A stretch of DNA of 53,946 nt, taken from Gluconacetobacter tumulisoli (GTDB lineage Bacteria; Pseudomonadota; Alphaproteobacteria; Acetobacterales; Acetobacteraceae). Shown piece after piece: positions 43,318 through 51,906 of the stretch. The stretch lies in contig NZ_JABEQM010000020.1 in the NCBI RefSeq assembly GCF_014174155.1, positions 1 to 53,946 of the forward strand. The letters run 5' to 3'. Position 1 is the first letter of the stretch. Each line of letters opens with the position of its first letter. The position numbers and the translations under genes were made by a program. The notes below the pieces were generated by a model. That model worked only from the letters and a program-made list of their open reading frames with translations. It ran no database searches and was not told the DNA's origin.

Positions 43318-43329
43318 TGACAATTGTCA
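43318..43329. promoter_or_regulatory. TGACAATTGTCA palindrome between desaturase and XRE genes
   Basis: A perfect 12-bp palindrome 42 bases before the XRE start and 78 before the divergent desaturase start. It overlaps a possible -35-like TTGACA. It is a strong candidate XRE operator. Confidence 0.6.
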
Positions 43330-43370
43330 CCAATCGCAGAACATATTTGTGGTTGTAAACAGGCTGTTCC

Positions 43371-44273
43371 ATGGACAAACGCACCGTTGCCCGCATCTTC
43401 CGCTCCCGGCTGCTGACGCTGATCGCACGCTCGCGGCAGAACCGTTCCAGTTTCGCCATGGAGGTGGGAATCGATCGCTCCGCGTTGTCGCAGCTTCTGT
43501 CCGAGGATGCCGTCCGCCTGCCGCGCGCGGATACGCTGGTGCAGATCGCGCGGCATCACGGCGTTTCGGTGGACTGGCTGCTGGGTATGTCCGAGGGGGG
43601 GGAGGCGGAGCGTCCGGACGCCGCGCCGGATGTTCCGGGGCTGGAGATCGCCGAAAGCGGCACCTACCATAACGTGCCCCTGCTGACGCACTGGCATGCC
43701 GAAGCCACGGGCACCAAGATCCGCTATGTTCCCCACCGTCTGCCTGACATGCTGCGCACGCCCGAGATCGTCGCCTATGAATTGCGGGATGCCGAGGACG
43801 GCGCGGCCCAGGCCGCCGGGGAGATTGCCCGCAACCTCGATTTCAAGCGCCGTCCGGGAACGGACATGGAGGTCTGCATGTCCGTGCAGGCGCTGGACGC
43901 GCTGGTCACGGGCGCCTTTCCGTGGGACGGCCTGTCCCGTTCGGTCCGGCAGGTGCAGATCCGGCACATGGCCCGCCTGGTCGAGGATCTGTATCCGTCA
44001 TTCCGGATCTTCCTGTTCGACGAACGGGCGCGGCATTCCGTGCCTTATACGATCTTCGGCAGTCAGCGCGTCGCGATCTATGCCGGCAGCATGTACCTCG
44101 TGCTCAACGCGCCGGAAACCATCATGCGGATGCAGCGCCATTTCGAACAGCTGATTCGGCATGCGACGGTTCATCCCCATGATGTGGCCGCCTATTTCCG
44201 CCGGCAGGAACGGCGATTGGACATTGCTCTGGACACAGGCCAGATCATCGTACCGCCTGGTTGCGTGTCGTAG
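43371..44273 (+). CDS. XRE-family regulator with large C-terminal domain
   Basis: A 300-residue protein. Residues 8-72 form a Cro/CI helix-turn-helix (SSFAMEVGIDRSALSQLLS, then ADTLVQIARHHGVSVDWLLGM). The remaining 220 residues match no domain I know and contain RRPGTDMEVCMSVQALDALV, VRQVQIRHMARLVEDLYP and a globular C-terminal part that may bind a ligand. It is divergent from the desaturase and PhnD-like operon across a 130-base gap with a palindrome. Regulation by a lipid-related or anion signal is a guess from the neighbours. Confidence 0.84.
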   Translation: MDKRTVARIFRSRLLTLIARSRQNRSSFAMEVGIDRSALSQLLSEDAVRLPRADTLVQIARHHGVSVDWLLGMSEGGEAERPDAAPDVPGLEIAESGTYHNVPLLTHWHAEATGTKIRYVPHRLPDMLRTPEIVAYELRDAEDGAAQAAGEIARNLDFKRRPGTDMEVCMSVQALDALVTGAFPWDGLSRSVRQVQIRHMARLVEDLYPSFRIFLFDERARHSVPYTIFGSQRVAIYAGSMYLVLNAPETIMRMQRHFEQLIRHATVHPHDVAAYFRRQERRLDIALDTGQIIVPPGCVS

Positions 44274-44355
44274 GGGACAGGAATTCATGCTGAGGGTGCA
44301 GCCTCACCGGATGGATCCGGGGATGGATGTCTTGGAGGTCGTTTGAGAAAGGCAG

Positions 44356-45888
44356 CTATAGCGCTGCCGTGATACGCTCCGATACGTATCGCGCCATCGC
44401 GCGCAGCCTGTGTTTCCCGAGTGCAGCCCCGGAGAGAGGCGGGGCATTTTTTTCAAGGCGGTCGATAACGAAGGCCGTTGCTGCAGCCAGATCAGAAAAT
44501 CTGTAAGCATCGAACAGGCGCGAAAAAAATTCCGGATCTGATGAAGTGTCGGTGTCGGGGATTGCGAGATCTTCGATCAAATATTCCGGAAAATATTCGG
44601 GTATCGATTCAAGGCCGGCCTGCAAGGCGACCCATGGTCCCGGACGGGTCTTGATGGTTCTTGTATTGGAATGAATAATGCCGGGCGTGTCTGTCAGCCA
44701 TCCGATCTTATGTTGTACCGTGCCGTGATGGCATATGTAAAAATTGACATGATGGGAAATAAATATCGAATCGATTATATCAAACCCGCACGCATTGATA
44801 ATTCTTCCGTTCGTCGGGATGGAATTGGCAGCTTGCAACCTTTCCATAAGATCGTTGAAGACGCCGGCATCGCGTTTGGCATTTTCCTCGATCCCTATGC
44901 CGGCGTAATTAATATTCCCTGCCAAGTCGTGCGGGAGAGATGTCCCATCGATAATGATGACGGCCCGCCTGTGAAGTGAAAATATGGATGTGCAGATCGA
45001 ATCCAGAAAATCCAACTGGTTGTGCGCCGTCCGATTGACGCTGCGGATACTTATCCAGACAACAGGATATCCATGGGCGCAGGCACGACCCGCCACCCAT
45101 CCTCTGGAAGAAGTCGATTTCAGCGAATAATCATAAATTCTTTTCTTTATTGATTCCCGTACGACCATCCCGCCCGGCGCGACAATGACTTTGCGGGGAT
45201 TGTTCAGGTGCTCCGGAATCGTCGTTGAAACCCACCGTATGGGCCAGTTTGCGAAACCTGGAATTAATTTGTCCAGAGAACCCAGAGGTTGATGTGAGAC
45301 ATAAATAGGAACTGGTCTGCGCGAACCGCGAAGTTCGCAGGCGGCTTCCAATGCTCCGAGTTGGTTCCATGCGTGATGAGCAAAATTCGAATCGCCGGTG
45401 AGGATTTCGACCTCATCCGTGGGGCACGGCGTTTTCCACGCAGGCGTATCAAGTATGGCAAGAACATGCTGGATATGTTGATTGGCGATTCCCCAAATGC
45501 GTTCTTCCATTTTTATGAAAACGCCAAGATCAACAAGGATTACGGCAACAATGGGGTATCCGCGGCCAAGATTGGAAGAGGCGAGCAGCAACCGTGGTTC
45601 TTCGGGAAACCGGAAGAAAATTTCCCGCGTGGGCATAATGATTGACGCGCCCGAACGCAGCAGTTCGCCGGTGTAGGGCGAAGGTACGACAAAGGAGCCG
45701 GCAGTGATGATATCGGCCTGGAACCAACGAAGGATAGCTTCGCGCGTAGGCTTGCCGGCAGCGTCGGTAACAATCTGCTTTTGATGAATATAGGCGATGG
45801 TACTGCGAAGATGGGGGGCTTTGGAACACGTTCCGCTATATCGATCAGAATCGAGGTCGTCTTCAAATATGTCTTCAAAATGCCTCAT
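44356..45888 (-). CDS. Hypothetical protein in a polysaccharide locus
   Basis: A 510-residue protein that I do not recognise. It has no signal peptide or clear membrane helix. Noticeable segments are LGRGYPIVAVILVDLG, FAHHAWNQLGALEAACEL, VPIYVSHQPLGSLDKL, VIIIDGTSLPHDLAG and INACGFDIIDSIFISHHVNFYICHHGTVQHKIGWLTD. The alternating strands and the His-Gly pair near the C terminus recall glycosyltransferase GT-B folds or GT61-like proteins, but no signature is complete. Its GC content is clearly below that of the genes to the left, suggesting transfer with the polysaccharide locus. A 188-base gap precedes it. Confidence 0.7.
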   Translation of the reverse strand: MRHFEDIFEDDLDSDRYSGTCSKAPHLRSTIAYIHQKQIVTDAAGKPTREAILRWFQADIITAGSFVVPSPYTGELLRSGASIIMPTREIFFRFPEEPRLLLASSNLGRGYPIVAVILVDLGVFIKMEERIWGIANQHIQHVLAILDTPAWKTPCPTDEVEILTGDSNFAHHAWNQLGALEAACELRGSRRPVPIYVSHQPLGSLDKLIPGFANWPIRWVSTTIPEHLNNPRKVIVAPGGMVVRESIKKRIYDYSLKSTSSRGWVAGRACAHGYPVVWISIRSVNRTAHNQLDFLDSICTSIFSLHRRAVIIIDGTSLPHDLAGNINYAGIGIEENAKRDAGVFNDLMERLQAANSIPTNGRIINACGFDIIDSIFISHHVNFYICHHGTVQHKIGWLTDTPGIIHSNTRTIKTRPGPWVALQAGLESIPEYFPEYLIEDLAIPDTDTSSDPEFFSRLFDAYRFSDLAAATAFVIDRLEKNAPPLSGAALGKHRLRAMARYVSERITAAL

Positions 45889-46076
45889 CGGTGTTCCTGA
45901 CAGGTATCGCGGGAGAACAATCCTGTTCCGGTTTTACGAAAAGGACCGTTTGGATTGAGATGGTTATCGATCCTTTCGTGGTCCGGCCGAAGCATGGGGG
46001 AGGTCTGAACGGGACTGGTCCCCGGAAGAAAGGCTCATCCAGGATCTCTCCGCTGTTCAATTGTGTCCAAAATTTC

Positions 46077-47534
46077 TTATGTCGGGAACAGTCGTCTCAC
46101 GGCACGCAAAGGTCTCGTCATGCGCCACGAGGTCGAGTGCAAAAGCGACCGAATTTCAAGCTGGGCAGAGGCGTAGGCGTCTTTGAGCGTTCGGACGGCT
46201 GCGTTGGTCGCGTCAAGTTCGACACGAAGGGTGGAAAGACGCGTTTCCAAGGCCACGATACGATCTTGCCCAGTGCAAATCTGGTTTCGGAGGCCCGGAA
46301 GTTGAGCCAGCTCCGACACGTGGCGACTGACTTGGCTCCGCAGGGTGGCATTGGCAGCAGTCAATCTGGCGGATTCGGCTTCTTTATGCGCGACCTGTGC
46401 CCTTGTCTTTTCCAGTTCGTCTCTTTCGTTCGAAAGTTGCTGACGTACCCTCTTCAGGGCCTCTTGTTGCGATTGATATTCGCGCCTCAGGCGGAGGATA
46501 AGATTGCCATCCGTCATTTTCTCGGGTTGAGGAGGTTGGGTACCATCATCTATGGGCAGTAGTTCGACCACGTTGCTACGTAGGGAAAAGAGGGCCCCCC
46601 GGACCTCGTCCAGTTCATTTTTTCTGTTCGCCAGGGAGTCATCCTGTTGGGCAATTTTCGCTTCGGGGTCATCGATCAGGAGTCTGTTGTTCGGGAATGC
46701 GTCGGCTGCCGAGAACAGACTTGCGCGGCCGTGTTCCACGGTTTTCAGGCGCGGAAGATCCGTACCGCCCGTAATCCATCTTTCGGCTATTGTGGCGAGA
46801 TCGGCCTCTTCGAGGCCTCGTGCCGACGCACGGTGGGGACGCCAGTGGTTCAGGATCGCAGAGAGCCAGGCCGCAGGGTGAATTTTTGCCAGCGGGCCGT
46901 CCATCGCATTGACCGGAAACCGATCATAGACGGCGCTTTCCTCTCGCACGAAGACAAGAGCATTTTGAGCGTACCACCAATCGACCTGGGGACAAGACCA
47001 CATCGGCTGCCTCAGTATGTCGAAGCACTTGAAACCCCGATTGCGGAATAAAAGCGCCCAGAATTCGGGCCATTGTTCGTTGATATGCCCCGTTCCGTAT
47101 TGATATGGAACAGCTGCGGAAAACAGGACAACGTCTCCAAGTCGCGTGAGGTCATCCACGAAACTTTCGGAACGATCGAAGGGAAGATGTTCCGCAACTT
47201 CCAGACTGATAACAAGTCCAAAGCGGCCGTCGGTTTTGCTGGAAATGGTTGTAAAGAGATCTGGCTGAGAGAGATCCGCAGGACAAAATTGATCCGGTGA
47301 GATCAACAGTTGCTCCCGGCGAACGTAATCGCCATCGACTCCAAGACCCCGTGGCACGCCGAGTTCCAGGGCGGTGCGAAGCCATGGGCCAACCCCACAT
47401 CCAACATCGATGACAGAGTCCGGCCGATAGTAACGGAATAACTCAGGCAATACATGGCGAGCGGATTCGAGGCTGGCCTCTGCCTGGGCCGCATAAAACG
47501 CCTGATCATAGAGAGTGATGGACGGATCAGCCAT
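46077..47534 (-). CDS. SAM-dependent methyltransferase with C-terminal coiled coil
   Basis: A 485-residue two-part protein. The first 200 residues are a class I methyltransferase with motif I VIDVGCGVGPWL (41-52), a second acidic residue in GLGVDGDY, and VISLEVAEHLP in the motif IV position. Residues from about 300 to 460 form a coiled coil rich in Glu, Gln, Arg and Leu. The C-terminal tail contains STSWRMTRPLR. ATG at 47534 overlaps the GT2 stop by 8 bases. Methylation or capping of a surface glycan is the expected role; the coiled coil may measure chain length or dock the complex. Confidence 0.84.
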   Translation of the reverse strand: MADPSITLYDQAFYAAQAEASLESARHVLPELFRYYRPDSVIDVGCGVGPWLRTALELGVPRGLGVDGDYVRREQLLISPDQFCPADLSQPDLFTTISSKTDGRFGLVISLEVAEHLPFDRSESFVDDLTRLGDVVLFSAAVPYQYGTGHINEQWPEFWALLFRNRGFKCFDILRQPMWSCPQVDWWYAQNALVFVREESAVYDRFPVNAMDGPLAKIHPAAWLSAILNHWRPHRASARGLEEADLATIAERWITGGTDLPRLKTVEHGRASLFSAADAFPNNRLLIDDPEAKIAQQDDSLANRKNELDEVRGALFSLRSNVVELLPIDDGTQPPQPEKMTDGNLILRLRREYQSQQEALKRVRQQLSNERDELEKTRAQVAHKEAESARLTAANATLRSQVSRHVSELAQLPGLRNQICTGQDRIVALETRLSTLRVELDATNAAVRTLKDAYASAQLEIRSLLHSTSWRMTRPLRAVRRLFPT

Positions 47535-48564
47535 TTTTGCGCGCCATTGTCTGCAGCCCGTATTCCGTGAGTGCCCCCGACCTTGGCGGCCGGGCGGGGC
47601 GACCATCGGACGCAAGCGAATCTATGACGCCCTTTGCTCTGGAGAGAAAAAATGACTTTTTGTAGGCGAAATCGAGGCGTTCCTGCAATTCCCGATGGAC
47701 CGGTTGGCCGGTGGCCTGGCGCGCGATGGTTAAGGTTTCCAGTTTTCGCGTCCATTGGAGAAGTCGCGCGTAATGCGACCATTCAGATTGCCAGGCTTCC
47801 TCTGCTTTGTCGATTTCGCAATATTCGCGAATGATCAAGTCCGTATGGAGTTTGGAGAAAAGATATTGCGAACGCCCTTGACGATAGGAGCGGTTGCAAA
47901 ACTGATCGAAAGTGACATTCCGGATCATTTTTGCGCAGGCATCGGGTTCATATATCACCCGGAGACCTTGACGGGACAGGCGCCAGCCCAGCTCGATATC
48001 CTCACATCCGAAGCGGAAATCGGGATGGAACACGCCATGGCGGACGAGCAGGGACCTCTTGCAGGAACTGCGTCCGCCCCAGAATTCGCGAAATCCCAGT
48101 ACCTGATGCGGCTTGATCCATTTATAAGAGAACAGCTGGCCTCCGACCTCCGTCACGTGCCGCATGAGCGGAAATTCCGCGATTTCCGGCGCGAGGACGG
48201 TCCTGCTCAGTACCGCGGTTGCAATGTCTGGCTGGGCGAGATGCACAGCAAGGTGCGTCGTCAGAAAACCGGGCAGGACGACATCGTCGTCGTCCAGGAA
48301 AACGATCACGGGCGCCTTTGCGACAAATACCCCCAGGTTCTTTGCTGCCGCAAGACCGGCCGCGCGCTGCTTGAAGACGCGCATGGGCAGGCGGTTGGAC
48401 CACGCTGTCAGAACATTCTGGGTATCGTCGCTGGATCCGTCATCAACAACGACGATCTCGAAACGCTCCGGATCGAGATGCTGCTGCCGCAATCCTTCCA
48501 GCACGTGGGGAAGGAGCGCGGCACGATTATGGGTTATGAGTATGGCCGAGATCTGAAGGGTCAT
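47527..48564 (-). CDS. GT2-family glycosyltransferase
   Basis: A 345-residue GT-A enzyme. It has SAILITHNRAALL at the N terminus, VVVDDGSSDDT for nucleotide-sugar binding, the metal-binding acidic run FLDDDDVVLPGF and the acceptor region FGCEDIELGWRL with the catalytic ED. Helical residues fill the C-terminal third. The start overlaps the preceding transferase stop by ATGA. It transfers a hexose or similar sugar during glycan assembly; specificity is unknown. Confidence 0.9.
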   Translation of the reverse strand: MTLQISAILITHNRAALLPHVLEGLRQQHLDPERFEIVVVDDGSSDDTQNVLTAWSNRLPMRVFKQRAAGLAAAKNLGVFVAKAPVIVFLDDDDVVLPGFLTTHLAVHLAQPDIATAVLSRTVLAPEIAEFPLMRHVTEVGGQLFSYKWIKPHQVLGFREFWGGRSSCKRSLLVRHGVFHPDFRFGCEDIELGWRLSRQGLRVIYEPDACAKMIRNVTFDQFCNRSYRQGRSQYLFSKLHTDLIIREYCEIDKAEEAWQSEWSHYARLLQWTRKLETLTIARQATGQPVHRELQERLDFAYKKSFFLSRAKGVIDSLASDGRPARPPRSGALTEYGLQTMARKNG

Positions 48565-49265
48565 TCTGGGTAAATTTCGAGAATCGTGAATGCTTCTTCC
48601 TGCGTCAAATACGGCCGGGTAGCCAGCATCCGATACATATCGAGATGAGCAGCCGCATGGCTGTAATGCTCGGCCGGCCTTCTGATGCGATGCGCCATTG
48701 TCACGCCGTCGATGATGCCCATGCGCAAGCCGAATTTTTCCATGACGACCGGCCAGACAAAATCAAGCCCCCATCCCATCCTGCATTGCTCGCCGAATGG
48801 CAAAAGCAGTTCCGCGGCATCGCGCCGTATGCAAATGAACGGGCCGATTTCCACGAAGCGTGTACGACGCGCCGTCAAACCAGGCAAAACCTGGACCAGA
48901 GGATGGTCGGTGAAGCTGTCCAGCGTGCGTGCAGGCTGACACAATGCAAAATCGCAACTCTTCGCCAGGCAGAGCAGCCGGTCGATCGCACCTTCTTCGA
49001 ATTCGATATCATCGTCGCTGATAATGATCCAGTCGAAGTCCTGAGCGTCTGCCAGAAGGCGATCGAGAAGGGGGAATTTGGGCTCGGGGGTGGAGATGAC
49101 CATGCTGGTCATGGGATGAGAGTAATCACCTCTGCCATTGGGGGCTATGGCGATCCATCTTTGCGTAATATCGTATTTTCGAGCTGACGCCAGGCAAAGG
49201 CTTACATGTGCCACCGTACTCGGTCGGTCGGCCATGTAAATTCCAACGGCAAGCACCCTATCCAT
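48561..49265 (-). CDS. Glycosyltransferase-like protein (GT-A, DDD motif)
   Basis: A 234-residue protein. It begins MDRVLAVGIYMADRPSTVAHV and has the metal site in DWIIISDDDIEFEEGAIDRL followed by CIRRDAAELLLPFG and MGWGLDFVWPVVM, a layout of small GT-A transferases. ATG at 49265 overlaps the upstream gene's stop by 8 bases; the longer open frame upstream is ignored. It is coupled on both sides to glycosyltransferase genes. Confidence 0.8.
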   Translation of the reverse strand: MDRVLAVGIYMADRPSTVAHVSLCLASARKYDITQRWIAIAPNGRGDYSHPMTSMVISTPEPKFPLLDRLLADAQDFDWIIISDDDIEFEEGAIDRLLCLAKSCDFALCQPARTLDSFTDHPLVQVLPGLTARRTRFVEIGPFICIRRDAAELLLPFGEQCRMGWGLDFVWPVVMEKFGLRMGIIDGVTMAHRIRRPAEHYSHAAAHLDMYRMLATRPYLTQEEAFTILEIYPE

Positions 49266-50871
49266 TAAATATGTCCATGAGTGCGTTTTTGACGACAGGG
49301 CGAGACAGTGTGTGTTCGATATGCACGCGGCCAGACCGTGAGAGTGTCGTCCACAATTCATCGTCGCGTAGCAGCTGGATCACGGCGTCCGCAAACGCTT
49401 GTGGTTCATCTGCGACGAGAATGTTCGTTCCGTTGGTAAGGTCCATCCCTTCAGCGCCGACCGTCGTCGCGACGACGGGAAGGCCGCAGGCGAGACTTTG
49501 CCCAACTTTTCCTTTCATGCCAGCGCCGTAGCGGAGGGGTGCGACGAAAACCCGATGCCGGTCGAGCACGGGGCCGACTTCGGGAACGTAGCCGACGACC
49601 TCGATCCCGGGCACTGCGCCAAGAGCCAGAATGTCGTTTCCCATGTTGCTTCCCGCGATCGTGAACGTAGCCTCTGGAGCATCCTTCCTTATGAGCGGCC
49701 AGACATGTTCCACGAACCATAGGACACCGTCCCCGTTGGGGGCATGCCAAAAGCCTCCGATGAAAAACAAGCCTGTGCGATTAAGGAGGTCTGGCGGAGA
49801 GCGGTCGGGAATATCGAAGACATTGGGAAGTACCTTCACGCATGCGAGGGGAGCATGGGTAAGCAGCTTGTCTCTTTCCTCACCCGTAACGGCCAAGGTG
49901 ACATCCGCCGCGCATGCCAGGCCAACCTCAAGATCGCGCATGCGGCTGGCTTCGGCGAGTTTGACGGGATCGTCCTGAAGCAGCGCCTCACGTTCCTGGC
50001 GAAGTCCATGGAAGTCGACCATATCGAAGGCGACAAGGGCGTTGGGGAAACGTGCCCGCACCAATGGCATGATTGCGTTGGCAACAGCAGGAAAAGACAG
50101 AAATGCACCGTCGATTCGCGTTTCGGTTTCGTTAAGAAACTGATCGATCTCGGTCATTCCATACAGAATGCGCTCGACGCCATGCTTGTGCAGGGCTTCC
50201 TCGTAACGGAGCTTGCCCTTTGCGGACGTGACGGAATCCGGGAGGTCCTGCCATGGCGAGAATGATCCGAAGTTGATCGACCAACCCGATTCGGCCAGCA
50301 TGCCGATCAAGGTGAGAAGGCGGAGGCCGCCACTGTGCTGGTCGTAGAGCGGCGGCATGTCGGCGGCTACGAACAGGCTGCGCCGTCCCGTTGGCAGGGG
50401 GGCGGCAATCATGCACGCTTCGGATAGTACTGTGGTGGGCATAGGAAGAGGCAACGGCAGGGGCAATGGTGCGGGAACGGGCGGCGCCGGGGCGGGGGCG
50501 CCGCGCAGGAGTATGCTTAACGTGCGTACCGGCCCGGTTAATTTCCAGGATCGTGACGTGTAAAGTGCGGCGATATGGGCACGAAGGGCGGAAATTTCGT
50601 CTTGTTGGCGTTGCGTCCGTTCCTCTGCTGCTTCCGTCTTCTGGCTCAAGGTCTGGATCAGCGCGAGTTGCTCGTCATTCAGGTTTTCCAGGACGCGATT
50701 GCGCGCTTCGTAATTGGTCGCCTGGGCCCGGAGGCTGTCCCGCTCACGCATGAGTCGCGCAATTTCGTGACGAAGAATTGCCTCTCGTGGCGTTATTCCG
50801 TTGGTACAATCCGATTTTCCCGGGCTGGAAGCTTGATCGGATAGATTAAGATGGTTCACGTTCTGTTCCAT
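49258..50871 (-). CDS. GT4-like glycosyltransferase with N-terminal coiled coil
   Basis: A 537-residue protein. Residues 30-100 are a coiled coil, followed by SRSWKLTGPVR (106-116), then a Pro/Leu/Ala-rich linker (125-144). The GT-B region starts near 165 with SLFVAADMPPLYDQHSGGLR and ends with LFFIGGFWHAPNGDGVLWF, VGYVPEVGPVLDRHRVFVAPLRYGAGMKGKV and ACGLPVVATTVGAEG, the usual donor-binding C-terminal half. ATG at 50871 is used; a TTG just before it is possible, and no clear ribosome site is seen. The motif after the coil is shared with two other genes in the locus. Confidence 0.86.
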   Translation of the reverse strand: MEQNVNHLNLSDQASSPGKSDCTNGITPREAILRHEIARLMRERDSLRAQATNYEARNRVLENLNDEQLALIQTLSQKTEAAEERTQRQQDEISALRAHIAALYTSRSWKLTGPVRTLSILLRGAPAPAPPVPAPLPLPLPLPMPTTVLSEACMIAAPLPTGRRSLFVAADMPPLYDQHSGGLRLLTLIGMLAESGWSINFGSFSPWQDLPDSVTSAKGKLRYEEALHKHGVERILYGMTEIDQFLNETETRIDGAFLSFPAVANAIMPLVRARFPNALVAFDMVDFHGLRQEREALLQDDPVKLAEASRMRDLEVGLACAADVTLAVTGEERDKLLTHAPLACVKVLPNVFDIPDRSPPDLLNRTGLFFIGGFWHAPNGDGVLWFVEHVWPLIRKDAPEATFTIAGSNMGNDILALGAVPGIEVVGYVPEVGPVLDRHRVFVAPLRYGAGMKGKVGQSLACGLPVVATTVGAEGMDLTNGTNILVADEPQAFADAVIQLLRDDELWTTLSRSGRVHIEHTLSRPVVKNALMDIFNG

Positions 50872-51132
50872 CAAGGTGATTTTAGATTCAGGGGCCTTGG
50901 TAAACTGATCTTTGCGTAAAAAGTTGCGTCTGGCAAACGTTGAAAACCATATGCGCGCATTACATCCTATGTCTTGAATAAATAAACCCTTGCTGCAACG
51001 GATCTGGTTCGTTTCGCGTTTCGGATTGAGGAGCGTGGGGAATTATTGTGGGATTGGATTCAGTAATCCATACCATTTAAAAATAAACGAAAATTCTATT
51101 TTCATGGAAGAGTGATGGTCTCGGCCATGTCG

Positions 51133-51906
51133 TTATATCCTCAGCCATGGATGCCGCATGATCATCTGCGTGCGGATCTGCTCCTCGGATATGGTGCTTT
51201 CTGTGCGCATCATCGACGTTCCATGGACGCGGTAGCGGCAGAGCATTTCGGGCACATAGGCCCCGGTCATGCCGGCCTCGACGAATTTGCACCAGAAATC
51301 GTAATCCTCCCAACCGCCCTGGATGTGGCTGTATCCCCCGACTTCGGCCCATGAGGCGCGCGAGACCAGGGCCATGGCATCGACATAATTGCCGTAACGG
51401 AAAATCTCCTTGTCCCACACGTCGGCGTAGCCCGGCCGCCGCGCCTCGCCGAACAGTTCCAATTGCGTATAGGCGACGTCGTAGTCCCGATGGGCGACGA
51501 ATTCGTGCAGGCGTGCCAGGGCGCGTGGATAGATCAAATTATCGGCATCCATCACGAAGACCGGGTCCGTGCGGGCATGCAGGAAGGCGGTATTGCGGGT
51601 TTCCGCCAGCCCCTGGTTGCGGCGGTGGCGCAGCAGGGTCGCCCTGGCGAAGCGGCGGTGATGCGTCTTCATCCAGTCGGTGGTGACCGTGACGGCGGCA
51701 TCGGCCGTGGAATGGTCGTCGACCACGATCAGGTCGAGGGCCTGGTGAGTCTGCTCCGCGATCGACGACAGGCATTCCGGGATAAAGGCGGCGTAATTGT
51801 AAAGGCTGACCGCGACCGTGATCGTGTCAGGTGGCGGCAGGGGGGCCGCACATGCCTCGAACAGGGTGTCGCAGACGATGTTGCGGGGTGTCGTCCGCTG
51901 GAACAT
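51133..51906 (-). CDS. GT2-family glycosyltransferase
   Basis: A 257-residue GT-A transferase. It has ITVAVSLYNYAAFIPECLSS (shown partly), LIVVDDHSTADA, VFVMDADNLIYP for the metal site and GGWEDYDFWCKFVEAG with the catalytic acid. It starts where the preceding gene stops (TGATG). The upstream open frame is a reading-frame extension within that neighbour and is not used. Colinear with the GT1-type gene, it is likely to add the next sugar of the same repeat unit. Confidence 0.88.
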   Translation of the reverse strand: MFQRTTPRNIVCDTLFEACAAPLPPPDTITVAVSLYNYAAFIPECLSSIAEQTHQALDLIVVDDHSTADAAVTVTTDWMKTHHRRFARATLLRHRRNQGLAETRNTAFLHARTDPVFVMDADNLIYPRALARLHEFVAHRDYDVAYTQLELFGEARRPGYADVWDKEIFRYGNYVDAMALVSRASWAEVGGYSHIQGGWEDYDFWCKFVEAGMTGAYVPEMLCRYRVHGTSMMRTESTISEEQIRTQMIMRHPWLRI

